Shown: positions 42,985 through 50,473 of the stretch, one piece after another
Layout of the letters: each line of letters starts with the position of its first letter
Numbering within the stretch: position 1 is the first letter of the stretch
NCBI GenBank assembly: GCA_934446365.1
Contig: CAKSDZ010000001.1
Coordinates: forward strand, 186,001-250,000
DNA length: 64,000 nt
From: an uncultured Eubacteriales bacterium
GTDB taxonomy: Bacteria; Bacillota; Clostridia; Oscillospirales; CAG-272
Reading direction: 5' to 3'
The notes under the pieces: generated by a model
What the model saw: the letters and a program-made list of their open reading frames with translations, nothing else
Databases searched by the model: none
Told to the model about the DNA's origin: nothing
Position numbers and translations under genes: made by a program

Positions 42985-44781
42985 ATGATGAAAAATTTTA
43001 CACAGAACAAAACGGTCCTCACATGGATCGATGAGATGAAGGCGCTTCTCACGCCGGATCATGTCATGGTCATCGACGGCAGCGAGGAGCAGCTCGACGC
43101 GCTGCGCGCAGAGGCGGTGGCGACGGGTGAGATGATTAAGCTCAATGAGGAAAAGCTCCCGGGCTGCTATCTGCACAGAACCAAACCGAACGACGTCGCA
43201 CGTGTCGAGGACAGAACCTTTATTTGCACAAGAGAAAAGGAAAACGCAGGTCCCACCAACAACTGGTGCGATCCGAAGGAAATGTATGCAAGACTGTATG
43301 ACATCGCCCGCGGCTCCTATAAGGGAAGAACCATGTATATCATTCCGTTTTCGATGGGACCCATCGGCTCGCCTCTCGCCAAAATCGGCATTGAGGTGAC
43401 GGATTCCATTTATGTCGTTCTCAATATGGCGATCATGACGCGCGTCGGCAAAAAGGTGCTCGAGGTTCTCGGCGATTCCAATGACTGGGTAAGAGGTCTG
43501 CATGCAAAATGCGACGTTGATCCGGAGAAGAGATACATCTGCCAGTTCCCGGAGGACAACACGATCATTTCCGTGAACTCCGCTTACGGCGGCAACGTGC
43601 TGCTCGGCAAAAAATGCTTTGCGCTGCGCATCGCTTCCTATCAGGGATGGAAAGAGGGCTGGATGGCGGAGCATATGCTGATTCTCGGTGTTGAGAATCC
43701 GAAGGGTGAGGTCAAATACGTGGCGGCGGCGTTCCCGTCCGCCTGCGGAAAGACCAATCTCGCGATGATGATTCCGCCGGAATATCTGCGTAAAAAGGGT
43801 TATAAGGTTTGGACGGTCGGCGACGATATCGCTTGGATGCGCATCGGTGCGGACGGCAGACTGTATGCCATCAATCCGGAGAACGGCTTCTTCGGCGTGG
43901 CGCCCGGCACAAACGAGCATTCCAACTACAATGCGCTTGCTTCCACGAGAAAGAATACCATTTTCACCAATGTCGCGCTGAATACGGACGACAATACGGT
44001 TTGGTGGGAAGGACTTGACAAGAATCCGCCTGTTCATGCCATCGACTGGAAAGGGAATCCGTGGGATCCGTCCAAGTACAACAAGGCAGACAAAACCACA
44101 TACGCGGCGCATCCGAACTCCCGCTTTACGGCTCCTGCCGTCAACTGCCCCTGCATTTCCGAAGAATTTGACAAGGGCGCTGGCGTACCGATTTCCGCTA
44201 TCATCTTCGGCGGACGCCGTGCAAAATGCGCGCCGCTGGTTTATCAGTCCAAGAACTGGGAGAACGGTGTGTTCGTAGGTTCTGCGATGGCTTCCGAAAC
44301 GACGGCGGCCGCTGCCGGTGCTGTCGGTGTCGTTCGCCGCGATCCGATGGCGATGCTTCCGTTCTGCGGCTATAATATGGGTGATTACTTTGCTCACTGG
44401 CTCGAAATGGGCAAGAAGCTCGGCGACAAGGCGCCGAAGATTTTCAACGTCAACTGGTTCCGTACCGACGATGAGGGCAACTTTATTTGGCCGGGCTTCG
44501 GCGACAACATGAGAGTTGTCAACTGGATTCTCGACCGCTGCGAGGGCAAGGCTGACGCGGTGGAAACGCCGATCGGCTATGTTCCGAAGCCGGAGGATAT
44601 CGACCTTACCGGTCTTGAAGACTTTGATATTGAAAAGCTGAAAGGCATTCTCGATGTCGATCGTGACGTTTGGGCAAAGGAAGCGGAGGAAATCGAAGAG
44701 CATTTCAAGAAGTTTGGCGACAGACTTCCCGCGGAGCTGAGAGCGCAGCTCGAAACGCTGAAAGCTGCTGTGGCAAAATAA
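42985..44781 (+). CDS. pckG: GTP-dependent phosphoenolpyruvate carboxykinase
   Basis: The enzyme interconverts PEP plus CO2 and oxaloacetate with GDP/GTP. The 598-residue product belongs to the GTP class: the kinase-1a motif is FPSACGKTNLAMM (about 250-262), unlike the GLSGTGKTT of the ATP class. RVEDRTFICTRE, YGGNVLLGKKCFALRIAS and the active-site CPC region near NCPCISEEFD are also present. In this cluster it most likely fixes CO2 onto PEP to make oxaloacetate for the succinate branch. ATG 42985 has AAAGGA 8 nt upstream. A hairpin terminator follows 30 nt after the stop. Confidence 0.96.
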   Translation: MMKNFTQNKTVLTWIDEMKALLTPDHVMVIDGSEEQLDALRAEAVATGEMIKLNEEKLPGCYLHRTKPNDVARVEDRTFICTREKENAGPTNNWCDPKEMYARLYDIARGSYKGRTMYIIPFSMGPIGSPLAKIGIEVTDSIYVVLNMAIMTRVGKKVLEVLGDSNDWVRGLHAKCDVDPEKRYICQFPEDNTIISVNSAYGGNVLLGKKCFALRIASYQGWKEGWMAEHMLILGVENPKGEVKYVAAAFPSACGKTNLAMMIPPEYLRKKGYKVWTVGDDIAWMRIGADGRLYAINPENGFFGVAPGTNEHSNYNALASTRKNTIFTNVALNTDDNTVWWEGLDKNPPVHAIDWKGNPWDPSKYNKADKTTYAAHPNSRFTAPAVNCPCISEEFDKGAGVPISAIIFGGRRAKCAPLVYQSKNWENGVFVGSAMASETTAAAAGAVGVVRRDPMAMLPFCGYNMGDYFAHWLEMGKKLGDKAPKIFNVNWFRTDDEGNFIWPGFGDNMRVVNWILDRCEGKADAVETPIGYVPKPEDIDLTGLEDFDIEKLKGILDVDRDVWAKEAEEIEEHFKKFGDRLPAELRAQLETLKAAVAK

Positions 44782-44810
44782 TTCGCATTCAACAGCGATA
44801 CGGATAAAAA

Positions 44811-44840
44811 GAAAACCACCGGCTTTTGCCGGTGGTTTTC
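44811..44840. terminator. Terminator ending the succinate cluster (bidirectional)
   Basis: A 13-bp perfect stem (44811-44823 with 44828-44840) with a T4 loop lies 30 nt after the pckG stop. A-rich and T-rich flanks on both sides suggest it can also stop transcription arriving from the minus-strand PQ-loop gene. Confidence 0.8.
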
Positions 44841-44849
44841 GGAAACAAA

Positions 44850-44876
44850 AAGCTGCTGAATTGGATTCAGCAGCTT
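44850..44876 (-). terminator. Terminator of the PQ-loop gene
   Basis: An 11-bp perfect stem (44850-44860 with 44866-44876, loop 5 nt) is followed on the minus strand by a T run. The stop codon of the PQ-loop gene lies within the stem. Confidence 0.8.
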
Positions 44877-45208
44877 ATCGTTCCCGATTTATGTGTTTTT
44901 TTGACGGACTTGATACCGGAGGATTTATTTTCGCGTACTTTATCCAAATGACGGTTGCGGAAGTATACGAAGAGATTAAAGCCTACCGTCATCAGATTCA
45001 AGATATAGACGATCAGTACAAAAATTTTGGTTTCCTCGATTAGAATGATTTTTGCAGTGATTCCGGCGACGTATCCGAACAAAATCAAACAGATGAACGG
45101 CAGACTCATGCCTTTGGCCGTTTCGGCTCTATAACTTTTGATTGCATTGATCGGCCACGAAAGACCGAAGCATATCAGCATAATGGTTTCCAATATTTGA
45201 GGCAGCAT
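44867..45208 (-). CDS. Small three-helix PQ-loop/SemiSWEET-like membrane protein
   Basis: The 113-residue product has three hydrophobic helices (about 5-20, 37-57 and 63-82) and an N-terminal FGLSWPINAIKSYRAETAKG segment that resembles the PQ-loop of SemiSWEET sugar transporters, with Pro-Ile in place of Pro-Gln. A basic tail of about 30 residues follows. SemiSWEETs form dimers that move small sugars, but the substrate here is unknown and the assignment is by pattern only. GGAGG lies 7 nt before the ATG. It is divergent from a LysR gene with overlapping promoters, so that regulator probably controls it. Confidence 0.55.
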   Translation of the reverse strand: MLPQILETIMLICFGLSWPINAIKSYRAETAKGMSLPFICLILFGYVAGITAKIILIEETKIFVLIVYILNLMTVGFNLFVYFRNRHLDKVRENKSSGIKSVKKTHKSGTISC

Positions 45209-45250
45209 AATTTTTCCTCCAAACGAAATTGAATTCTATTCTTTGTTTTT

Positions 45251-45288
45251 ATTATAGCATTGACAAATAATAATGTCTAATATATAAT
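45251..45288. promoter_or_regulatory. Overlapping divergent promoters of the PQ-loop and LysR genes
   Basis: Plus strand: TTGACA (45260-45265), 17 bp, TATAAT (45283-45288). Minus strand: TATAAT (plus 45251-45256) with TAGACA 17 bp upstream (plus 45274-45279). The inverted arms TTGACA and TGTCTAA (45260-45280) form a dyad across both -35 boxes, a position typical of LysR operators. Confidence 0.75.
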
Positions 45289-45334
45289 AAATATGGATAT
45301 TATAATATTAAAGTTATTTATTTGGAGGATGGGG

Positions 45335-46222
45335 ATGGAACTTACTCAGCTGAAATATTTTTATGCGGTAGCGGAAAATCTGCATGTGACAAGAACGGCG
45401 GAGCAGCTCCATATCGCGCAGCCTGCGCTCACGCAATCCATTCGCCGTCTTGAAAATGAGCTGGGATATCCGCTTTTTGCGGCAAAGGGCAGAAATATCA
45501 TTCTGACGGAATACGGACGTTATTTGAAAGAACAGCTGGCGCCGCTTCTCTGTCAGCTTGACAGCCTTCCGCATGAGCTGGAAACGCTTGCGGCGCTTGA
45601 AAGAGAAACGGTTCATATCAATTTGAACGCGGCCTCGACGGTTATGACGGAATGTATCATCCAATACCGAAAGCAGAATCGAAACGTCAATTTCAGAATC
45701 GTTCAGAATGATTCCGAGAAAATGCCGTATGATATCGACATCGGCACGGAGTTATGCCATAAAGGGGAGAACGGCACATCCCGTATTTTTACGGAGCGAA
45801 TCTATCTTGCGGTTCCGGCTGTCGGGAGGTATGCAGGCCATCGCATCATCGGTCTTTCCGAGGTGTCGGAGGAGGAGTTTATCAGCCTTGCCGGTGTGAA
45901 GCATTTTCGCACGATATGCGATAAATTCTGCCGTGAGGCGGGATTTTCACCGAAAATCGTGTTTGAAAGCGACAATCAGAATGCGGTGAAGAATCTGATT
46001 GCCGCCGGTGCCGGCATCGGGTTTTGGCCGGAATACACATGGGGAGAGATGGATTCGCCCGATGTCAATCTGCTTGGGATTTCAAGTCCGGAATGTAAAA
46101 GGGATATCGTAATCACCTATCATGAAAACAAAGAAGATACGCGGGAAGTAAAAAGCTTCTATGATTTTATTATCGGATATTTTGAGAGGCTTTTTAAATT
46201 ACCGCGTGACGGCCGTCAATAA
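45335..46222 (+). CDS. LysR-family transcriptional regulator (cotranscribed with rex)
   Basis: The 295-residue product has the LysR DNA-binding domain at its N-terminus (LHVTRTAEQLHIAQPALTQSIRRLE, about residues 14-38, then GYPLFAAKGRNIILTEYG) and a C-terminal effector domain that includes GAGIGFWPEYTWGE. ATG 45335 is chosen because GGAGG lies 6 nt upstream. It is divergent from the PQ-loop gene and only 14 nt before rex, so it and rex form one transcript. A direct role in the adjacent succinate genes is possible but not shown. Confidence 0.92.
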   Translation: MELTQLKYFYAVAENLHVTRTAEQLHIAQPALTQSIRRLENELGYPLFAAKGRNIILTEYGRYLKEQLAPLLCQLDSLPHELETLAALERETVHINLNAASTVMTECIIQYRKQNRNVNFRIVQNDSEKMPYDIDIGTELCHKGENGTSRIFTERIYLAVPAVGRYAGHRIIGLSEVSEEEFISLAGVKHFRTICDKFCREAGFSPKIVFESDNQNAVKNLIAAGAGIGFWPEYTWGEMDSPDVNLLGISSPECKRDIVITYHENKEDTREVKSFYDFIIGYFERLFKLPRDGRQ

Positions 46223-46236
46223 AAAGGAGGGCAATC

Positions 46237-46878
46237 ATGGCTCAAAATGAAATATCCATAGCGACGATTCAGCGGCTTCCGATCTATTTGGACTATCTGA
46301 AGCTGATGACTGGCGATACGGAGTTCATTTCGGCAACTTCGCTTGCTTCGGCGCTCGGCTTCGGCGAGGTTCAGGTGAGAAAGGACTTGGCCTCGGTCTG
46401 CTCTTCGGGAAAGCCGAAGATCGGATATAATGTCGAGGAGCTGAAATCGGAAATCGAGAGATATCTCGGCTACAACAACACCAACAATGCCATTATCATC
46501 GGGGCGGGCCGACTTGGCTGTGCGCTTCTCGGATATGAGGGATTTTCCCGATACGGACTCGACATTCTTGCCGCATTTGATATCGACCCGAAAAAATCGG
46601 GGCTTACGGAAAGCGGAAAGCCGATATACGGGATGGATAAGCTCGGCGATTTCTGCCGAGAAAAGAAGGTCCATATCGGCATTATCACGGTGCCGGCGGC
46701 TCACGCGAGGGAAGCGTGCGACGCGCTTTTGGATGTCGGCATCCTCGCGATTTGGAACTTTGCGCCCGTACACCTTGATGTTCCGGATTCCGTGATTCTC
46801 AAAAATGAAAATATGGCATGCTCGCTTGCCGTGCTTTCGACAAAGCTTGCCAAAGAGTTTGAAAAAGAAAAGGGCTGA
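46237..46878 (+). CDS. rex: Redox-sensing transcriptional repressor Rex
   Basis: Rex binds DNA when NADH/NAD+ is low and releases it when NADH rises, controlling fermentation and reduction genes. The 213-residue product has the N-terminal winged helix (AQNEISIATIQRLPIYLDYL..VQVRKDLA), the Rossmann motif IIGAGRLGCALLGY (about 89-102), AAFDIDPKKSG and the C-terminal domain-swapped helix LAKEFEKEKG. No perfect TTGTTAA-N4-TTAACAA site was seen in the promoter regions of this window. Its position beside NADH-consuming succinate genes fits its role. Confidence 0.96.
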   Translation: MAQNEISIATIQRLPIYLDYLKLMTGDTEFISATSLASALGFGEVQVRKDLASVCSSGKPKIGYNVEELKSEIERYLGYNNTNNAIIIGAGRLGCALLGYEGFSRYGLDILAAFDIDPKKSGLTESGKPIYGMDKLGDFCREKKVHIGIITVPAAHAREACDALLDVGILAIWNFAPVHLDVPDSVILKNENMACSLAVLSTKLAKEFEKEKG

Positions 46879-46912
46879 AAAAACACGCGGATTTTTTATC
46901 CGCGTGTTTTTT
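46878..46912. terminator. Bidirectional terminator between rex and the aromatic operon
   Basis: A 15-bp perfect stem (46878-46892 with 46898-46912, loop of five T) carries A6 and T6 ends and lies between the convergent rex and DAHP synthase genes. Confidence 0.92.
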
Positions 46913-46916
46913 ATCA

Positions 46917-47945
46917 TCAAAGCTGCTCGGCCAAATCGTAGATGAGCCGCTCGGATTTTTCCCATCCGAGACAGGGGTCTGTGATGGATTTGCCATAGAC
47001 GCCGTCACCGATTTTTTGACAGCCGTCCTCGATATAGCTTTCAATCATAAGTCCTTTGACAATTTTTTTGATTTCCGCATTGTGGCGGCAGCTGTGAAGG
47101 ATTTCCTTTGCAATCCGGATTTGCTCGATGTATTTTTTGCCGGAATTGGAATGGTTGGTGTCGATGACCACAGCTTTGTTTTGGAGATTTTTTTCCGCAT
47201 AGGTTTCGGCCAAACGCAGAAGATCCTCATAATGGTAGTTCGGGAACGCGTTGCCTCTCTCGTCCACGTAGCCGCGCAGGATTGCGTGCGCATATGGATT
47301 GCCTTGGCTTTTGACCTCCCAGCCTCTGTAAATGAAAGCGTGGGAATGCTGTGCCGCCGTAATCGAGTTCATCATGACGGAAATATCGCCGCTTGTCGGA
47401 TTTTTCATGCCGACCGGAATGTCAAGTCCGCTAGCGGTAAGTCTGTGCTGCTGATCCTCGACGGAACGCGCGCCGACCGCGACATAGGAGAGCAGGTCGT
47501 TGAGATAGCGGTGATTTTCGGGATAGAGCATTTCATCGGCACAGGAAAAGCCCGTCTCACGCAGCGCGCGCATATGAAGCTCACGGATTGCGATGATGCC
47601 CTTGATGAGATCCGGCTTTTCATTCGGATTCGGCTGATGGAGCATGCCCTTATAGCCGTCGCCGGTCGTGCGCGGCTTTCCGGTGTAGATACGCGGAACA
47701 ATCATAATTTTGTCCTTGACCTTTTCCTGTACGCCGCGCAGTCTCGAAATGTAGTCGAGCACACTGTCCTCGGAGTCCGCGGAGCAGGGACCGATGACAA
47801 GCAGAAACTTGTCGGATTCTCCGCTGAAAATCTTTTTGATTTCGACGTCTCTTTCCGCTTTCAGACGGGCAAGCTCCTCTGTAATCGGATATTGCTCCTT
47901 GATTTCCTTCGGAATCGGAAGCTTGCGTATAAAATCCATATTCAT
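46917..47945 (-). CDS. aroF: 3-deoxy-7-phosphoheptulonate synthase (type I, AroFGH-like)
   Basis: This enzyme makes the first dedicated compound of the shikimate pathway from PEP and erythrose 4-phosphate. The 342-residue product has the class I-alpha features GPCSADSED, the substrate loop KPRTTGDGYKG, GARSVEDQQHR, VGMKNPTSGD and the metal-binding NYHYEDLL and DTNHSNSGKKY segments. The N-terminal extension of about 40 residues resembles the regulatory segment of AroF/G/H; which amino acid inhibits it cannot be told. It is the last gene of the nine-gene aromatic operon. Confidence 0.93.
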   Translation of the reverse strand: MNMDFIRKLPIPKEIKEQYPITEELARLKAERDVEIKKIFSGESDKFLLVIGPCSADSEDSVLDYISRLRGVQEKVKDKIMIVPRIYTGKPRTTGDGYKGMLHQPNPNEKPDLIKGIIAIRELHMRALRETGFSCADEMLYPENHRYLNDLLSYVAVGARSVEDQQHRLTASGLDIPVGMKNPTSGDISVMMNSITAAQHSHAFIYRGWEVKSQGNPYAHAILRGYVDERGNAFPNYHYEDLLRLAETYAEKNLQNKAVVIDTNHSNSGKKYIEQIRIAKEILHSCRHNAEIKKIVKGLMIESYIEDGCQKIGDGVYGKSITDPCLGWEKSERLIYDLAEQL

Positions 47946-47971
47946 AAAACATATACCATCCTTATCTTTTT

Positions 47972-48832
47972 TTATGATTTCTTATCGAACAGGGCGCGCC
48001 TGCTCGTAGAATATTTCATCATTTCACGGAGGCCCTCCGTATCGTTGTTTTCCAGCATCGAACGAAGTCTGTCAAGCTCTTTCTCAAACAGCTTCATCTG
48101 ATGGAGCAGCGCGTTTTTATTGAGTAAAAACAGCTCGCTCCACATTTCATCGTTGAGCCTTGCAATTCTCGTCAGATCCCGGAAGGAATCGCCCGTATAA
48201 TCCTCGAGATGTTCCGTTTTTTGGCAGGTCATAAGGGAAATCGCGATACAGTGGGTGAGCTGGGAGACAAAGGCGATGATTTCGTCATGCTCCGCGGGGG
48301 AAAGCGTCGCGATTTTGGCAAAACCGAGCGTGCGGCCAAGCTCCTCGCACAGCGCAATCGCTTCCGGCGTGTTTTTTTCGGAGGGCGTCACGACATAATT
48401 GGCGCCGCGGAAGATTGCATCGTCGCTGTTTTCGACGCCGGATACCTCGCGTCCCGCCATGGGATGCGCCGCGATGAATTCCACGTCGGGGCGGAGCATG
48501 TTCTGCACCGTTTCGACGATGCAGCCTTTGACGCCGGTGACGTCGGTGATGACCGCGCCGGATTTGAAATACTGCTGATTTTCGCGGATCCAGTCGATGA
48601 AAACATGCGGATATAGGGCAAAGACGACAATATCGGCGTCACCGATCAGCTCGGGCTCGATTCTCGCCGCACCGCGTTCAATCATGCCCTCGGAGAGCGC
48701 ATAATCGATTGATTTTTGACTGCGGGTGATTGCCGAAACATGGAAGCCTTTTTTGGTGAGCGCTTTTGCATAGCTCCCGCCGAGCAGTCCCATGCCGACA
48801 ATCAGAATTTTTTTGCTGGTGTCAAGTTTCAT
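47972..48832 (-). CDS. tyrA: Prephenate dehydrogenase
   Basis: TyrA oxidises prephenate to 4-hydroxyphenylpyruvate for tyrosine. The 286-residue product has the NAD-binding motif GMGLLGGSYAKAL (about 13-25), ITDVTGVKG, the substrate-site AAHPMAGRE (about 120-128), and SQLTHCIA with the conserved His region. No ACT domain or chorismate mutase is attached. It overlaps the aroA stop by 11 nt and is 26 nt upstream of the DAHP synthase gene. Confidence 0.95.
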   Translation of the reverse strand: MKLDTSKKILIVGMGLLGGSYAKALTKKGFHVSAITRSQKSIDYALSEGMIERGAARIEPELIGDADIVVFALYPHVFIDWIRENQQYFKSGAVITDVTGVKGCIVETVQNMLRPDVEFIAAHPMAGREVSGVENSDDAIFRGANYVVTPSEKNTPEAIALCEELGRTLGFAKIATLSPAEHDEIIAFVSQLTHCIAISLMTCQKTEHLEDYTGDSFRDLTRIARLNDEMWSELFLLNKNALLHQMKLFEKELDRLRSMLENNDTEGLREMMKYSTSRRALFDKKS

Positions 48833-50036
48833 ATTCGGTCACCTCCGCGCCGAGGGATTTTAAGAGTTCAAAGTATTCCGGCAGGCTTTTCCGAACGGCC
48901 TCAGCCCCGTCGATTTCGCCGCCGGTGATGGTGAGCAGAGTGGAGAGCGCCATCACGATTCTATGGTCGTTATGTCCGTGCAGGATTTCCTTCGGTGCAT
49001 GAAAATTCACGGGATACACCACGATGGAATCCTCATGAACGGTCACGGACACGCCGAATTTGGCAAGCTCCTCCGCCATGGCGGCGCCTCTGTCGCTTTC
49101 CTTGATTTTGAGCCGCCGCGTCTCACGGAATACCGCGCCGTTTTTTGCCGCGGCGACCGCCATCAGCACGGGTCCGAGATCGGGACAGTCGCCGATATGG
49201 ATTGTCGGCGTTCCTTTTTCCAGCATTTCATAAAATTTGAGATATGCCTTGTCGCCTTGTCGGCTCTGTTCTGAAAGTCCGGTGATTTCGATATCCGCGC
49301 CGAAAAGCTTCAAGGCGGCGAAAAACGCAGCATTGGAATAATCGCCCTCCACCGTGACGTTTGCCGGCTTATAGTGCTGATTTCCGCGGACCAGGATCGT
49401 TTTGTCATCTGTCCAGCAGACCTTGACGCCGAATGCGGCGAGCGCTTCCATGGTCAGCTCGAGATAAGAGCGGCTTTCAATCGGCGGAATAATGGAAATC
49501 GTGCTGTCGCCGCCGCACAGGGGAAGCGCGAAAAGAAGTCCGCTGATAAACTGGCTGCTGATGTTGCCCGGAATTTTATAATCCCCGGAGGAAAGCCTGC
49601 CGCAGACCTCTACGGAATCGGAACCGTGGAGATAATGCAGCCCTTGCTCCTTGCAGATGGCCTCGTATATGTCCAGCGGACGGGACAGCAGCTTTTTGGT
49701 GCCGGTAAGGGTGATTTTTTGACCGCTCATGAGGCAAAGCGGAATAAAGAAGCGCAGGGTACTGCCGCTTTCATGGCAGTCAAGATGGATTTCGGACGGA
49801 ACCGACCGAATATCCGTTCCGGTGATTTCTGCCGTGCTTCCGTTTTTTTGATAAGCGGCGCCGACAGCGGAAAGACAGGAGAGTGTCGCTTTGACGTCAT
49901 CGGAATCCGAAATTCCGTGAATGACGCTTGTCCCCTCTGCAAGTCCGCCGCAGATTAGGAGGCGGTGCGCCATGCTTTTGGAGGGCGGCGCTTCAATCAT
50001 GCCGTGCAGGTGGGACGGCTCTATGCGGATTCTCAT
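48822..50036 (-). CDS. aroA: 3-phosphoshikimate 1-carboxyvinyltransferase (EPSP synthase)
   Basis: The enzyme transfers enolpyruvyl from PEP to shikimate 3-phosphate. The 404-residue product has PPSKSMAHR (about 17-25, substrate-binding Lys-Ser), DCHESGSTLRFFIPL, the internal repeat GDYSNAAFFAALKLFG, and NDHRIVMAL near the C-terminus. ATG 50036 overlaps the aroQ stop as ATGA; the longer frame runs back through aroQ. The glyphosate-site loop reads ESGSTLRF, so class I or II behaviour cannot be stated safely. Confidence 0.95.
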   Translation of the reverse strand: MRIRIEPSHLHGMIEAPPSKSMAHRLLICGGLAEGTSVIHGISDSDDVKATLSCLSAVGAAYQKNGSTAEITGTDIRSVPSEIHLDCHESGSTLRFFIPLCLMSGQKITLTGTKKLLSRPLDIYEAICKEQGLHYLHGSDSVEVCGRLSSGDYKIPGNISSQFISGLLFALPLCGGDSTISIIPPIESRSYLELTMEALAAFGVKVCWTDDKTILVRGNQHYKPANVTVEGDYSNAAFFAALKLFGADIEITGLSEQSRQGDKAYLKFYEMLEKGTPTIHIGDCPDLGPVLMAVAAAKNGAVFRETRRLKIKESDRGAAMAEELAKFGVSVTVHEDSIVVYPVNFHAPKEILHGHNDHRIVMALSTLLTITGGEIDGAEAVRKSLPEYFELLKSLGAEVTEYET

Positions 50037-50473
50037 ACGGGCGATGCCTCCGTTTCGGTCAGATAATCCAGTGCTTCCAGATATCCGTCGGTGCCGTGTC
50101 CCAATATTGTCAGGACGCATGCGGCGCGGATATAGCTGGTTCTGCGGAACTCCTCGCGGGCATTCACATCGGAGATGTGTACCTCCACGGTCGGGATGCC
50201 GACCGCCTTTACCGCATCGAGCAAGGCGATGCTGGTATGCGTATATGCGCCGGGGTTGATGACGATACCGTCGAATTTTCCATATGCGGATTGAATCGCA
50301 TCTACAAGGTCGCCCTCGTGATTCGACTGAACAAACGATACGTCGATTTTTTTGATTTTGGCGTGCTCCGATATTTTCCGAATCAGGTCGTCATAGGTTT
50401 CGTGTCCGTATACGGCAGGCTCACGGATACCGAGCAGATTGAGATTAGGACCGTTTATGACAAGAATCTTCAT
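50033..50473 (-). CDS. aroQ: Type II 3-dehydroquinate dehydratase
   Basis: The 146-residue product dehydrates 3-dehydroquinate. It is the small type II enzyme: NGPNLNLLGIREP (with the catalytic Tyr soon after in AVYG), NPGAYTHTS, and VEVHISDVNAREEFR with the catalytic His and substrate Arg. ATG 50473 has AAGGAGG 9 nt upstream and lies inside the 3' end of the aroE-aroK gene, giving a 29-nt overlap. Confidence 0.96.
   Translation of the reverse strand: MKILVINGPNLNLLGIREPAVYGHETYDDLIRKISEHAKIKKIDVSFVQSNHEGDLVDAIQSAYGKFDGIVINPGAYTHTSIALLDAVKAVGIPTVEVHISDVNAREEFRRTSYIRAACVLTILGHGTDGYLEALDYLTETEASPV

Noticed and set aside
42787..44703. 638-residue minus-strand frame opposite the PEP carboxykinase gene
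   Set aside because: It is antisense to an unmistakable pckG and shows no motif, promoter or ribosome site.
42985..44781. ATP-dependent PEP carboxykinase (PckA)
   Set aside because: The nucleotide motif PSACGKTN is of the GTP class.
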